Source: Temnopleurus reevesii (taxonomy: Eukaryota > Echinodermata > Echinoidea > Temnopleuroida > Temnopleuridae). Taken from it: DNA of 64,000 bases. This document shows positions 10,480 to 23,579 of the stretch, piece by piece. The DNA is taken from positions 85,284 to 149,283 of the forward strand of contig BQKZ01000114.1 of NCBI GenBank assembly GCA_036244855.1, in the 5' to 3' direction. The notes beneath the pieces are model-generated. The model made no database searches and was not told the DNA's origin. It worked only from the letters and a program-made list of their open reading frames with translations. The position numbers were made by a program, and so were the translations under genes. Positions within the stretch are counted from its first letter, which is position 1. Every line of letters begins with the position of its first letter.

Positions 10480-12580
10480 GTTTTGCAGGCTGGCTGTCAT
10501 AACACAATCCCAGACAATAAGTATAATTAATCCCACCTCTACCTCACCATGAAAATTGATTTTCATTTCACCCTAGAGTTGATTCGAAAGATAATCAGCA
10601 GTAAAGCTTTCATCATAATATTAGATGCTGTATTTAACCTTTGGTATTACTATTTATTTGTAAAATAAATAGAAAATGTTGTCTCTTTTTGCAACAGCCT
10701 GTAAGATTATTATTTAGTTATAGTATATATGACCAATTTATTGGTGAGTTTGATATAAGTTTCAAATTCTCACTGATTATCACACGTACAGAACATAGGT
10801 TGAAAAGGGCTGGAACCTTTTTTTGCCCTCCCAATCCCAACTGGACTTGCCTTTGCTTACCTGCCAAATGTCATAGAACAACTCCAGACAATAACTTAAT
10901 TTTTTTTGCTTCCACCTTATCAAGGAAATTGATTTTTCATTTTGCCCTGCGGCTTTATATTTGAATGAGATGCAGCAGTAGAAATCTCATATTAGATGCC
11001 AGTTGCACAAACCTTTGGTATTATCCAGAAACTATTGCTCCTTTTTGCAATGGCATGCAAGATTATATACATGTAGTGAGAGCATATGTATAGCATACTT
11101 GACCATATTATTGGCAAGTCTCATTTCATTTTCAAATTCTTGCAGATTGAACCTTATAATATCACACCGTGTGAGCGTAAGTCGGAAAGGGCTGCAACCT
11201 CCTTGACAATCCCCATGCTAACTGGATGTGCCTTTCCTTATTTATATACCTGTCACTTGTCATAGAACAACTCCAGACAATAACTATAATTAAACCTGCT
11301 TCTACCTTATTGAGGAAATTGATTTTCATTTTGCCCTAAAGCAGAATCGAATGAGGTACAGCAGTAGAAATCCCATCATAATATTGGATTCCTATGCATG
11401 AAGCTTTTGTATTAGTATTCATTTGTATCCAGAAAATGTTGCTCCTTTTAACAATGGCCTGTAAGATTATGTTGTGAGAGTATATTTGACCAAATTATTG
11501 GTAAATTAGATTTAAGTCTCAAATTCTTACTGATTGAAACTTATAGTATCACACCTACAGAGCGTAGGTTGGAAAGGGCTGCAACCTCTTTGACAATCCC
11601 CATGCTAACTGGATCTGCCTTTGCTTATTTATATACCTGCCAAAGATTTTAATTTCGCCCTACAGCCTATTAGAATGAGATGAAACAGAAGAAATTAGAT
11701 GTTATTATTCACATGGATCTTTTCTACAATGGCCAACATGATTGAGAGCCTATTAAGATGGATGCCTATCCAAATCATTTGCAAATTCAATATCAATTCT
11801 AATGCTTGCTGATTGAAACTTTAAATATCGTTTATAGAGCATAGGTCAGAAAGGGCTGCAACCTTTTTTTGCCCTCCCAATCCCAACTGGACTTGCCTTT
11901 GCTTACCTTCCATATGTCATAGAACAACTCCAGACAATAAGTATAATTATTTTTGCTTCCACCTTATCAAGGAAATTGATTTTCATTTTGCCCTAAAGCA
12001 GATTTGAATGGGATTCAGCAGAAGAAATCTCATAATATTAGATTCCTATGCATAAAGCTTTTCTATTTCTATTCATTTGTATCCAAAGAATTTTACAATC
12101 GCCTGCAAGATTACCTCAATACCTTTTTTGTGTCCAGGATATTTTTTAGCCTCTATTAGTATTGTCTTCATTTACTTTTCTATTTCAATTAAAGCGCCAT
12201 GAGCACCGAAAGGTGGACCTGTGCACTATACAAGTAGCTACTATTATTATTATTATTATTATTATGTAGTGAGAGCGTATTAAGATTTTACTTGACCATA
12301 TTATTGGCAAGTTTGATTTCAGTTTCAAATTCTTGCTGATTTTAACTTAAAATACCATATTTATAGAGCATATGTTGGAAAGGGCTGCAACCTCCCTGAC
12401 CCCCCATGTTAACGAGACCCTCATTTGTTTTCCTCCCAAATGTCATTGAACAACTCCAAACAATAACTTTAATTATTTTGCTTCCACCTTATCAAGGTTA
12501 TTTATTTTTCATTTTGCCCTATAGCTCGTTTGAATGAGATGCAGGAATAGAAATCTCACTGTAATAAAAGATAAAACAGA
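10480..12580. repeat. Tandem array, unit about 380-390 bp, about six copies
   Basis: The anchor acaactccagacaataact lies near 10502, 10879, 11268, 11926 and 12450; the gap between 11268 and 11926 hides an internally deleted unit at about 11640. Each unit contains aaagggctgcaacct, gcttccaccttatcaagg and ttgattttcattttgcccta. Frames in it are not conserved. Confidence 0.88.
12186..12265 (+). mobile_element. 3' end of a second SINE/LINE-type family with (ATT)n tail
   Basis: aaagcgccatgagcaccgaa..gtgcactatacaagtagcta then (tta)n. It is inserted in the last unit of the 385 bp array. A similar tail is at 27668-27712. Confidence 0.65.
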
Positions 12581-12619
12581 CACAACACTTTCGTAATATC
12601 ATTTATCTTGTGATACTGA

Positions 12620-13700
12620 CCATGCATCCACAAGCCCATCTATATTCATAACCAGAGAGTAAATATTCAATCCTTTCCTTGTAATGAACCTTTCCATCGT
12701 GCTTCCTCCATTTTTAAGTAGACAATGCATTAAGCATTCATTTGTAATGATGTCCTGCCTCACTAATGAATATTCATTAAACGTTGTCCCTTACACGGTA
12801 TGGGTCAACGTCAAAGAGTTGTTTCATAGGGATGAAAATGAATTCGGATCAACCCTGTAGCGCGGTTCATTTCTGAAGATGCTGTCATCTGTAGTGGTGT
12901 AGCCCCACGTTTATGAATATTCATGACGTCAAAAAGTTGTTTCATTGGGATTTAAATGACTTTTATGAACTCGGATCAACCCCATATTCCGCTTTATTTC
13001 AGGTGATGCTTTCATCTGTAATGGTTATAAGCTTATGAATATATTCAGAATGATTATTCCCTAAATCGGTCAACATCGAGAGTTGTTTTATGTTGAGTGA
13101 ATTTTGATTAACCTAATTTCCCGGTTTATTTCTGATGACGCTTTCACCTGTAATGGTGTCTCGCCAAGCATATGAATATTCTGTTTTATTATTCCCTAAA
13201 TGAGCTACCATGAAGGAGTTCTTTCACCGAGATGTTAATTACTTGTTTGAACTGGAATCAACCCTGCATCCCAGTTCAGTTTTTATAAGAATGCATTTGA
13301 GTTGGAGTAAAGAAAATGTAACAGAATAGTGTAACATATGGATGATATTTACTAATCTTCCTGAATTTTGCCCCTAATTACAATAAAACACAGTCACAAA
13401 CAATTTGGAAGTGACTGACCAGTTATTTGTAAAAAAAAAATCCCTCTAAAATTCATAACTAGCGGGCAAATTATATACACTCTTATGATGAACCCCTCCA
13501 TCGTATTCCATTTTTTATTAGACTATGTATTAAGCATTCATTTGTAATGATGCCCTTTCGAGTTAATGAATATTCATGAAGTGATTATACCTTTACAGAT
13601 TAACAGCAAAGAGTTCTTTCATTGAGATGCTAATAACTTTTATGAACTGGGGTTAACCCCAAATCCCAATGTTTTACTAATGATGCCTTTGAGTAGGGGT
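12620..13700. repeat. Tandem repeats, unit about 125-145 bp, within a ~810-bp higher-order repeat
   Basis: (t)atgaatattcat, gagttgtttcat and ggatcaaccc blocks recur at about 12767, 12915, 13036, 13168 and 13565. The longer block tattaagcattcatttgtaa occurs at 12728 and 13530, about 800 bp apart. Confidence 0.8.
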
Positions 13701-13774
13701 GAAGAAAAGGTCATATTGATATAATCGGTGATGTTTCTGAATTATTTAGCTCAAATATTGAATAAATGATTAGG

Positions 13775-14002
13775 TCATAAAATAAGGGTCCAATAAGCAT
13801 GTCGAGGTAAGGCAATTTCTAATGATCTATTAGTGGCAAGATGCATAATTTCACATTTTGGATTTGCAACCATTTGAGCGTATCCCATTTCTGAAATCCA
13901 AGTCATCAAATTCCGTTTAATTTTAGCAAGAATTTTATTGGAAAAAATAATTGATTGACGATCTGCAAGCATTCTTCGAGCTTCAAGTCTGGAATTTGAC
14001 AT
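13775..14002 (-). pseudogene. Possible remnant of a LINE reverse transcriptase
   Basis: The minus-strand frame contains LADRQSIIFSNK, then IKRNLMTWISEM and VANPKCEIMHLA. The order A-D-x-x-S-I-I-F-S, L-x-x-W, N-P-K-C-E-x-M resembles the region after the catalytic Y-A-D-D box of non-LTR reverse transcriptases, here with the second Asp replaced by Arg. No other RT motif remains. Moderate guess. Confidence 0.4.
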
Positions 14003-14339
14003 GTTTCATTCTTCTATTCACACAAAGAAAAGCAATATTGATCTTTCTAAAAAAAAATCTTCAAAAAGCATTATTTTCGAGCCTTATCTTTCCTGTTAAA
14101 AATCTTTAAATTGGCAAAATGTAGAGAGAACACATAAAAATCAGCCATGATAATCAATGAATTGGGTAAGTTACAAACAGTATCTCGATGGCTCAATGGT
14201 GGTGAGAGGAGAAATTGATAGAAAAGAAAGATTTGTTTAATGCATTAATTACTAGAAGAAGCAAAGGATGAGAAATTGAGATGAATATTACCAGCAATGC
14301 TGATCTGTGAAGAGTAAATTTTGCAACCATCATGGAAAT

Positions 14340-14594
14340 GAAGTAGGGGAAGAGTGAGCGAACAAGGGAAGAAGAGAGAGGGAGTGGGAATGGGGAAAGA
14401 CAGGAAGATATGCAGTAATTGATTCCAGGTTTCAGTTTGCTAGTTTATAGAATGAATATTGCAACCATGACATAGATGAAGAGAAGAGATAGAGGAAGAA
14501 AGAAAAGGGATTGAAAGAGAAAATCTGTTTTGAACGCAGGTACATTCTAGTTGCTACTGTGTTTGTACGAGTGTTGCCAAAGAGTGGGATAGAA

Positions 14595-14627
<33 letters not shown>

Positions 14628-15660
14628 TAGGAGGATGTGCATCAATTCTAGGCATGGGTATTTCATTCCCTCATGAATAAATATCACAGCCATTACAGAA
14701 ATGAAGAAAGGAGAGAAATAACAACCACCATAGAAATGAAGAAGAGAAAGACAATTTGAGAAAGAGAGGGGAAAAAAAGAAAATGAGAGAGAGAAGATCT
14801 GCATTGATGCTGGCTGATAAAATGATAATCATAAACCGAACCACCATAGAAATGAAGAAGATAAAGACAAATTTGTGAAAAGGAGAAAGAAAGAAAAGAG
14901 AGTGAGAGAGAGAAAAGATGTGGATTGGTAACTTGTACACTTTGATAAAAATCACAGCCGGAACATTTATAGAAATAAATAAGAGAAAGTCAAAGTGAGA
15001 AAGAGAAAGAAAGAAAAGAGAGAGAGAAAGAGAAAGATATGTATTGATCACAGCTACACTTTGATAAACATCACAACCGCCACAGAAAATAGAGAGAAAG
15101 AGAAAGAAAGAAAAGGGATTGAGAGAGAGAGAGAGAGAAAGAGAAAGATATGTATTGATTGCATGTACACTTTGATAAACATCACAGCCACCACGGAAAA
15201 AGAGAGAGAAAGACAAATTGAGAAAGAGAGAGAAAGAAAGAGAAATTGAGAGAGAGAGAGAGAGAGAAAGAGAAATTGAGAGAGAGAAGATGTGCATTGG
15301 TAGCAGATACATTTTTATTAACATCACAACCCAAACCACCATAGAAATGAGAAAGAACAGAAAGAAAAAGGTTTGAGAGTGAGAAAAAGAGGTGCGATTA
15401 TATCATGTACACTTTGATAAATATCACAACCACCGCAAAATAAGAGAGAGAAAGAGAAATTGAGAAAGCGAAAGAAAGAAAAGGGATTCAGAGAGAGAGA
15501 GAGAGAGAAAGATGGGTATTGATAACATATACACTTTGAAAAAAAAACATCACAGCGACCACAAAAGAAGAGAGGGAAAGAGAAAATGAGAAAGAGAGAG
15601 AAAAAAAAGTAGAGATTGAGAGGGAGATGAAGATGTGTATTGATCACAGGTATAGGTATT
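14340..15660. repeat. GA-rich minisatellite, unit about 103-141 bp, about nine copies
   Basis: gtacactttgataaacatca followed by cagccaccac(a/g)gaaa and then gagaaagagaaagaaagaaa. Anchors near 14685, 14826, 14948, 15063, 15174, 15315, 15417 and 15540. The 223-codon minus-strand frame is Leu/Ser low complexity and is not a gene. Confidence 0.9.
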
Positions 15661-16060
15661 TCATCTTATAATATAGTTGCCACGGTATTCGTATGAACTT
15701 TGCCACCTTGCATTGACGTAGCTCCCCAGCCATTATTAGTCCTGACGACTGGGGCCCAGCGAAAGGAAACGGCAACCACGACGCAGACTGAAAATAACCC
15801 AGGCTCCCACTGTAATTTTCCGCCAAGATATACCCGAACAGTAGTCAATAAATTTTGCCGTGCTGTCCATTTTCAATGTATGCATTCCCTTTGCTGTGTG
15901 GTCGACTAGAGATGTTTTGGTGCGGTGGGGACATTTGGAATGGCGTATGAAAGATAATGGGACGATGTTATTGAGCAGGGGTTGCTGGTTGAATTTTTAA
16001 TATGTCGCCAGATTGAGACAGAGGCCATTCGCACACATCAAGGAGAGGTAACTAGTGTTT
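15660..16060. other. Unique, GC-richer island
   Basis: Higher-complexity sequence (gccattattagtcctgacga, ggggcccagcgaaaggaaac) between two simple-repeat zones. No exon with proper splice sites was found. It is a candidate conserved noncoding element; that is inference from composition only. Confidence 0.3.
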
Positions 16061-16394
16061 AATCTAGAATCCATCTCGTAATGTTTGCCGTCTGCGTCTG
16101 AATGTTGTCTTTTGAGAGGGAGTGCGTGTGGTGGTGGCGTGGTGATGCAATGGCGTAAAGTGTGGGTGTTGTGGTTTTGTGTAGAAGTGGATTGCTTGGT
16201 GAATAGTCAGTATTTCAGATATACATGTGCATGTAGGTTTGTTGTCTTGATCAATGTTCATGTGATGCAATGTATTATATGATGTCGAAAAATGAGGTGA
16301 AAGATATAGTAAAGAATGAGAAAGAGAGACAGACAGAGAAGGTGTATGTACTTGTTTGTGTGGGGGTAAGAGGTAGAAATACATTGTGACAGGG

Positions 16395-16615
16395 TTGTGT
16401 GTGTTAATTGTGTGTGTGTGTGTGTATCAAGTGTGTGTGTATTGTGTGTGTGTTTGTGAGCGGATAAGAACTAGGAATACATTGTGAAAGGAGAGGTAAT
16501 GTGTATGCAGTGAATGACAAGTGATTATAGGAATGTGTGTTGGGTTTTTGTGTGTATGTATGTGAAAGTTAAAGATATAGGAGAGGGAGAGAGAGAGAGA
16601 GAGAGAGAGAGATGA
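16395..16615. repeat. (TG)n and (GA)n microsatellites
   Basis: gtgtgtgtgtgtgtgt runs around 16400-16455 and gagagagagagagagaga at 16585-16612. Confidence 0.9.
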
Positions 16616-16859
16616 AGAGATAAGTGAGATTTGTTATGACAGATAAACAACAGAAAAAGAGGAGGTCTGGGAAAAATGAAACATGAAGAGGAGGAACGCT
16701 CCAACTACAAATGTCATGTACGCCAATCAAAAAGGGCATAAACTTCTTCCTATCGACAACTCTACAAATTTTAAATAAAGTACGGGAGAGAAAGATCAAG
16801 AGACAAAAGAAAACGGGAGAAAGGAGAAGGGGAGAGAGTAGAATCAAAAATGAAAAGCC

Positions 16860-19120
16860 ATAGAGAGAGAGTTAGAAAAAAATAATGCCTCAAAATGTCA
16901 AGTAATCCTCCAATAAACTAAATTTCCATCAAAATATTTATGACCATAAACCATAAAACTATATATAACCGAGTAAAAAAATGAATCTTTTCTGGGTCCA
17001 ATTCTTCCTCCTCTTCAATCTCACTGCATGCATTAATAATTCCCTACTCGCAGAAGAATGATGATGATTATGGCCTTGGTTAGAGAAATAGTCCATTAAT
17101 ATATCACCGTAACTCACAGTAACCCCCGCCATCTCTCCACCAGAGACATATTAAGGGAGCCATTGTGTATAGTTATTAGCATAATGCCCAGTGCAGTCTA
17201 CCCACATTATATATAGCAAGAGCGAGCTGAGGCCAATGTTGGGTTCTTCTGTATACATACAGTCGAAAAACATAACCACATTCTTGCGCAACCAATGCGA
17301 GAATTCCAGACTTTTTTTGCAAGGTCGCCATTTTGTTTTGATGTCTGGGATTTTTTCCAAGTCGAGATTTTGGTAAGACTTTTCCTTCTCTCTCATAAGC
17401 CAAGGAATATATTGATTTGTATGAGAATGCAGACATTGTTTGTGTGTGAGTGGGGAGTGGATTGCGTGGGTATGTACCTGTTGAGTGTATGGAATACACA
17501 TATGCTTTAGGGTTTTTGCTTGAATGTAAGAGTAGTTAATTAATTATTATATATCAAATGTAGAAGATAAAAGTTGATATTGTATGCATTTTCTGTGGTA
17601 TATGATTTGTTATAAATCTATATGATAAAAATCTATATTGTTCATATTTTTCTGTGATGTGATAATTCAATGTTTATTGTCACTTGAATTTGTTTTTTTG
17701 TTATTATTGGAGAGAAGGCATTCCCAGCTGTATAATTAGCGTGTTAATTTAATTAATGGGTTTGTATTGGATTTAATTGGAATTGAAAGCTGATTGATAC
17801 ATTCTTAATTAATCTTATTAACTATACTTTAAATGAATATTCAAGACAATGTAGTTTCTTGAATATTTGTTAATGAATTATCGAAATGGAAAAAAAGACA
17901 AAATTGTGATAATGCTATATCAGTATCTGCAAAATATGAATATCATTAAGAGTTTGACCAAATATGTAAATTTAGTAATAATGTACATCAATGAGGAGAT
18001 TTTCATTTTAGATTCCATATTTTGTAGCATGTTCTTTCCAATTGCTTTGATGTCAACTTTCACGTCTAAATTTAATATCAAAAGTAGCTGAGAGATACTG
18101 ATCTATATATTCTGTAGAGATCATTGATGCAATTTTCACTCAAAGGTGAGTGAATCTTTATAGAAGAGTTAGATTTGAGAGAGTTTGAATACATTTAAAT
18201 CTATTTATTGTGATCTCCTCGATCACTGGTAATATTTAAGTGATCACGAAGGTCACAAAATAAGAGTGAAAATATTCCAACTCACTCAAATTTCACTCGC
18301 TTTAAAAATCTCACTTTCGGGTGAACATTTTCAATATTTTTTACAGAGTCCCTAAAGCTCAAACTAATGCAATCTTATTTTACTTTAACTAACGCTTTTC
18401 TCACTCATTCTCATTTGCAATTCCAATTGTCATCACGATCAGAGAGAGGTAAAATACCATAACATAGATGTTGTCAATTTAGTGAAAATCTGTGACCGTT
18501 GTTTACTAGTATCATCCTATTAGTTGTTGGTTAATTGGTGCTTATATAAATTATTGCTGGAGTATTTGTGCCACTTTTATTTTTTTTTTATTTGTCATTC
18601 ATTTTAGTTTAGATATTTATTTGTCATCTCCTTGTAAAATGTTGTTGTGGAATTATTCATAATTATAATATTATAATATTTCTTTGATTATTCATTGTTT
18701 AAATTTTTGCTTTTGTTTTCTCTTTGTATCTTTTAGTGTGTGTTGTAGATACTTTCAGTGAATCAATGTGTTGTGATTTGTATGGTGCATTCTCAAATAG
18801 TTTGTTCTATCTTGTTCGTATTTCATCAAAAGTGTGTTAGGCACCCCTTTCTATAAATAGTTGCATGACTATATTATTGTTCATCAAAATGCACATAAAA
18901 GTTTATGAAACCTGAATATTGACCTTAGTGATATAAAAAGGGATATATAGTAAAATTCATTCATATGCTTGAAGCATACTTGACTATGCACTTTTTGCAA
19001 GTTTAATTTAATTACATTTTTTAATTGATAATTAATAGATATAATGTATTTAAATGGACATGGTTGAATATCTATACAATTCAAACCTTTATTGAATCAC
19101 AATTCATAATTTGCTATTAT
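16860..19120. other. AT-rich, low-structure intron or intergenic DNA
   Basis: Mostly single copy. 17325-17360 holds a YY1-like cgccattttgt. 18130-18320 has weak inverted matches (caaaggtgagtgaat / tcactcaaatttcact). No exon found. Confidence 0.4.
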
Positions 19121-19152
19121 TGTGGAAATAAATGAAATGAAATGAAAATAAT
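19120..19152 (+). mobile_element. Probable retroelement 3' tail
   Basis: attattgtggaaataaatga then (aatga)n. Looks like the very end of a non-LTR element; too short to assign. Confidence 0.3.
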
Positions 19153-19214
19153 ATAGATGAAAGGCTGTATGTATAGTACAATTTTCTATTTTGCTACTTC
19201 ATTACTTCATGCGG

Positions 19215-19845
19215 TTTGTGCAGCAGTACATGTTACATTGGAATGAGCAAAATTGAAATGAGCTACAAGCAACCGGACTGGTATTTAATATCTTGGAATT
19301 CACTCTCATAATTGAGGCGCCTGAAAGGGCTTGAGATATTGTAGCTAATCTTATGAAGCGGCTCTTGGATGCACAATCTAGAACATAAACCTGATAAATT
19401 TGCATTTTATTAGCAAATCATACATATATGATAGTAGGAAACGGAAGTGGTTTTTTATTCCATGTTTCACTTACTTTCTGTAACCAACAAGGTATTAATC
19501 TTTATTTTTTCTCTATTTCATAAAATGTTGCTACTTTTATTTAATCTACCAACTTTCTGCCTTGTGGTTGTGTATAGATACATGTTACACTGGGATAATT
19601 TAAATGAGCTAAAGCACCTGGACTGGTGTCACATCTTAATATTCACTCTCATAATCAAGGCACCTGCAAGTGTTTGAGAAATTGTAACCATTCTCCTGAT
19701 GCGGGCGCATAATCTAGAAGACTTGCGTGAACCTTGAGAATATTGTTATATTCCTTACATTTTGTATGCAAAATTACTTTTTTAAATGTAGGAAATAGAA
19801 ATCATCTGTTCTTTGATTCCATGGTTCTCTCAGCAACAAATATTT
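19215..19845. repeat. Tandem duplication, period about 360 bp
   Basis: tacatgttacattggaatga..attcactctcataattgagg..cacaatctagaa and tacatgttacactgggataa..attcactctcataatcaagg..cataatctagaa, at 19225 and 19578. Both run into ttccatg..ttctct(g)..aacaa. Confidence 0.85.
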
Positions 19846-19849
19846 TCAG

Positions 19850-20245
19850 ATAAATTGATGTCAAAATTTTGATTAAGCCATTTGGCAAATAGCTATTCTG
19901 TAGATGTGAAAATGTTAAGTTCAGTGCAATTGTACATCTCAATAGATACAGGCTTTGATTGAAAATTGATTTCTATTCCCTTTCAGAAACAAGAAATAAT
20001 TTAAGATAAATTTATGCCAAAATGTTGATTCAGCCATTTGCCAAATAGCTATCTTCTATAGATATGAACATGTTTAGTTCACTGCATTTTTACATATTAT
20101 TAAACACAACCTTTTCTGGAATTAATTTCTATTCTTAAAAAAAAAACAAGTTTTAATTTAAGATGAATTAATGTCAAAACATTGATTTAGCCATTTACTA
20201 AATAGCTATCTTTAGTAGATGTGAAGTAACACAGTGCAGACACAA
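19850..20245. repeat. Tandem repeat of about 145-155 bp, three copies
   Basis: agataaattgatgtcaaaat..agccatttggcaaatagcta at 19850, variants at 20005 and 20160. Confidence 0.88.
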
Positions 20246-20289
20246 CTTGGAATAAACCATTCATACTTATGCCTGATATGATTCAATCC

Positions 20290-20712
20290 TCTGAGTTACA
20301 AGAAAATCATTCTTTTTTCCTCTTCTTCTTCCTTTCTTTCTTATGCTTCCTGTTATCGATATTTCTATTGTATTTCCTTTTTTTCTTCTCATTTTTCTAC
20401 TTTTTCTGGGATTTTTCTTCCTTGTTCTCCTTCTCTTCCTTCTCGTCCTTTTAATATTTTTTAATCCTCAACATCCTCTTCTTTATGTTTTCATTTTTTC
20501 TTCTCATGTCCTTCCCCCTGTGCCTTATGATTTTTTATTTCTTTTTCTTATTCTTCTTTTTCTTTTTATTCTTCTTTTTCTTCTTCTTCTTCCTCTTCTT
20601 CTTATTCTGCTTCTTTTTCTTTTCTTATGTTTCTTCTTCTGCTTCTTTGATTTATTATTTTGCTTCTTGCTCTTCTCCTTCTTCTTATTTCTCTCCCATT
20701 TGCTCTTCTCTA

Positions 20713-20745
<33 letters not shown>

Positions 20746-20765
20746 TTTGTCTTCTCTATGTTCCC
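20290..20765. repeat. Polypyrimidine tract
   Basis: cttcttctttttcttcttct-type sequence ending in (tc)n. The Phe/Leu/Ser frames of up to 157 codons through it are low-complexity artefacts. Confidence 0.9.
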
Positions 20766-20829
20766 CCCATTCTCACCTTTCTTAATTATCAGAAGTCAGA
20801 ATGTGCCATTGACTAATCAAACTTCAATT

Positions 20830-22235
20830 ACATTCATTACTTTTTCAACACTCCTGCAACGATATCAGCCGACCTGCACAAGGTTATTAATCAAATTCTA
20901 ATTAACCCTGTATTCCAATGCATGTACACACAGCAGACATGTAAATGTATATTTCACATTGAATCTACAAGGCTTTAGACATTGCAGGAATCGGGAGCCA
21001 AATTGACTGAAGAATTATCTTGCATTACAATGATATATAAAGCAGATATGCATGCATTAATCAAATATATGGCATGCACTGAGGAGTTCTTGTTGAAATT
21101 ATGGATTGTGAGGTGACTGGCATAGCACTATTTTCTGAGGGGCACATCCCCGAGGAAAATAGTCACTACGCCGGTCACCGAAGAATGCATAATTTCATAC
21201 AGTACTTCAAAAAATGTGCATGGTTTATTTTATTTATATCCTACTTGTAATCTGTCGATGAAATGAATTCCTCCAAATCATCATCTACGAGATTAAATCT
21301 CGGTTTATCGTTGTTGATGTCTCCACTGGGTGCCGCCATTTTTGTTTATATTTCAACGACCTTTGATCTTGATCGCGGTATCGATAGCTGAATACCAAGT
21401 TATCGAAAGATGACGTCAGAATATTTTTCATAACGAAAACTATTCCGAGGATGACATTACGCCATATCCAATTTATTTCATGGTGAAAATATTTTTAATC
21501 ACATGACTACTCATTAACCAATGACAATAGATACAATCTTATGAGTAGGATATAACAGAAAATATTTTTCAACACTCCTTTCACTACATGTATATCAGCT
21601 AACCTGCACAAGGTTATTGATCAAATTCTAATTAACCCTCTACTGCTGTTTTCCAATGCATGTGCACATAGCAGACATGTATATTACACAGAAATACAAG
21701 AACTATCTTGCATTAAAAGGATATATATGCAAAGCAAAAGCAGATTTGCATATATCTAAAATATTTGTCAACACTCCTGCCACGATATAAGCCCACCTGC
21801 ACAAGGTTATTAATGAAACTCTAATTAACCTTATACTGCTATATTCCAATGCATGTACGCATAGCAGACATGTATATTACACAGACAATTTACCAGGCTT
21901 TAGACATTGCAGGCTTAAACTTAGGGAGACAAATTGACTGAAGAATTATCTCGCATTACAGTGATCTACAGAGCAGATATGCATATATAGGACAATATTT
22001 GTCAACACTCCTGCTACAATAACAGCCAACCTGCACAAGGTTATTAATCAAAATCTAATTAACTTGATACTGTTGTATTCCAATACATGTGCACATAGCA
22101 AATGTGTATATTATTACACAGAAAATTTACAAGGCTTTAGACATTGCAGGGTTACGGAGCTAAATTGACTGAAGAATTATCTCGCATTACAGTGAGTTAC
22201 AAAGCAGATATTCATATTGGAAACTGTGAGAGGCT
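20830..22235. repeat. Tandem array, unit about 200-240 bp, four copies, one interrupted
   Basis: tcaacactcctgc..cctgcacaaggttattaatc..ctaattaac..attccaatgcatgt..ggctttagacattgcagg at about 20838, 21571, 21767 and 22004. The 730-bp first step is the normal unit plus the 490-bp insertion at 21070-21557. Confidence 0.9.
21070..21557. mobile_element. Hairpin-bearing element with TTATATCC..GGATATAA repeats (insertion in the array)
   Basis: Limits are set by comparison with neighbouring array units. A ~110 bp hairpin (21093-21202; core ctattttctgagg / ccgaggaaaatag) is followed by TTATATCCTACT (21234-21245), inverted as AGTAGGATATAA at 21544-21555, and a TGACGTCA at 21411-21418. Same plan as 49545-50200. 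No coding capacity. Confidence 0.8.
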
Positions 22236-22239
22236 TATC

Positions 22240-23355
22240 ATATCATGCATGGTTATGGAAATTAATTGACAGAATGAAAAGAATTTGTATAAAACCTGTA
22301 AGACTGTTAGATACATTTTTAAACAATAATATGTCAGTGCATCAATATTCCAATGACACATCCTTTACCCTTCTTTGTATTAGATTGTCAAAATTGTCTT
22401 TATGCTAACATGTTGAAGCAATAGGATTAAATCAACTACTAGTATTAATATTTAATTTTGCTTATTTTCTTATTTCGTAAGTCCAAATCAAATTATAGTA
22501 TATTGAGCTGTAGGTTTATCATTTTTACAAATATTCTAATCCCCTGTATGTCAATTCTGTACTCAATTCTGTAATTGGCTTGGGCTTTTTGACAAGAACC
22601 ACTTGATTTTAGCAGGAACCAGTTTACACAAATTCAGGAAATTACCAGCTATGTTTTGTTTCTTATTCTATGTTTTGTCTCTTATCGAATATTCTTTATC
22701 TAGGTATCATTGCAGCGTAGCATGACACTTCATTCATTCAAATATAGATACTGGTTCTTGTAATCAACATATGAATATTCACAAATTTTAGGATTTTTCT
22801 TTTAATGTTGAACACTATAAGTGATTAAAGAGGAAATCATATATTGCCAGAATGATGATAAATTTTTGATCGCAACATGTTTTTAAAGTTTTTTCTTAGT
22901 GGGTTAAGATTTCCTTATTTTGAACATTCTGCAAGTCCATTTTAGGCAACGTGAATTACTCCACATATCTTAATTGAAGTTCTGAACAAATTTTTTTGTT
23001 CAGTCTTAAAGATATGAAAATTTGACTTGGTGGCATAAAGTGTTAATATATTCCATGAAACATGTAGTGAGCAAATGAATATTTCTCAGTTATCATATCA
23101 CACCTGGGAATATGTAGATTGACCTAAACTTTCCAATCTGTGCCCTTTTGCTAAAGTCACAGCACGCTTACTATGAGTAATACAAAATTGTCCAAAAAAG
23201 ACGATGTTAGAATCTCTGAGGAATATATCGGATAAAAACTTAAAAACAAAAACTTCAAGTTAACCGCTGAGTAAGAACTGTAATAGTACACCACTTGTTT
23301 GAGAGTGCATTGCATTATTTGAAAAGTGTTGCCAATTTACATGCAGATATTTAAT
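22240..23355. other. AT-rich intron sequence
   Basis: No repeats or exons recognised. Confidence 0.4.
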
Positions 23356-23359
23356 GCAT

Positions 23360-23575
23360 GATGACACGTCATGTCTACGGCGGCGCCAGACTGTCTGGGC
23401 TCTTGTTTACGTACCTTTTTTTCCCTCTCGGTGCTACGATATATCCCGCACGGAGTCTTCTCACGTGGATTAGAGGAATACTCCAAAGTTTCCGTGCTCA
23501 GTCAATCATCAAGGGGATATAAGTTGGCAGGCTGTTTGCAGATGACATTTGTATCTTTTAGTCCTTATTGAAGAT
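23360..23575. promoter_or_regulatory. Candidate regulatory island
   Basis: GC-richer than its surroundings, with ggcggcgcc, a forkhead-like tgtttac, an Otx-type ggatta and agtcaatcatcaa within ~130 bp. The 66-codon plus-strand frame has no family. Motif matches are short, so this is only a suggestion. Confidence 0.2.
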
Positions 23576-23579
23576 GAGA

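Noticed and set aside
14671..15342. 223-codon minus-strand open frame
   Set aside because: It is a translation of the GA-rich minisatellite: runs of Ser/Leu/Phe repeating with the DNA period.
20343..20901. Open frames of 138 and 157 codons
   Set aside because: Phe/Leu/Ser strings from a polypyrimidine tract.
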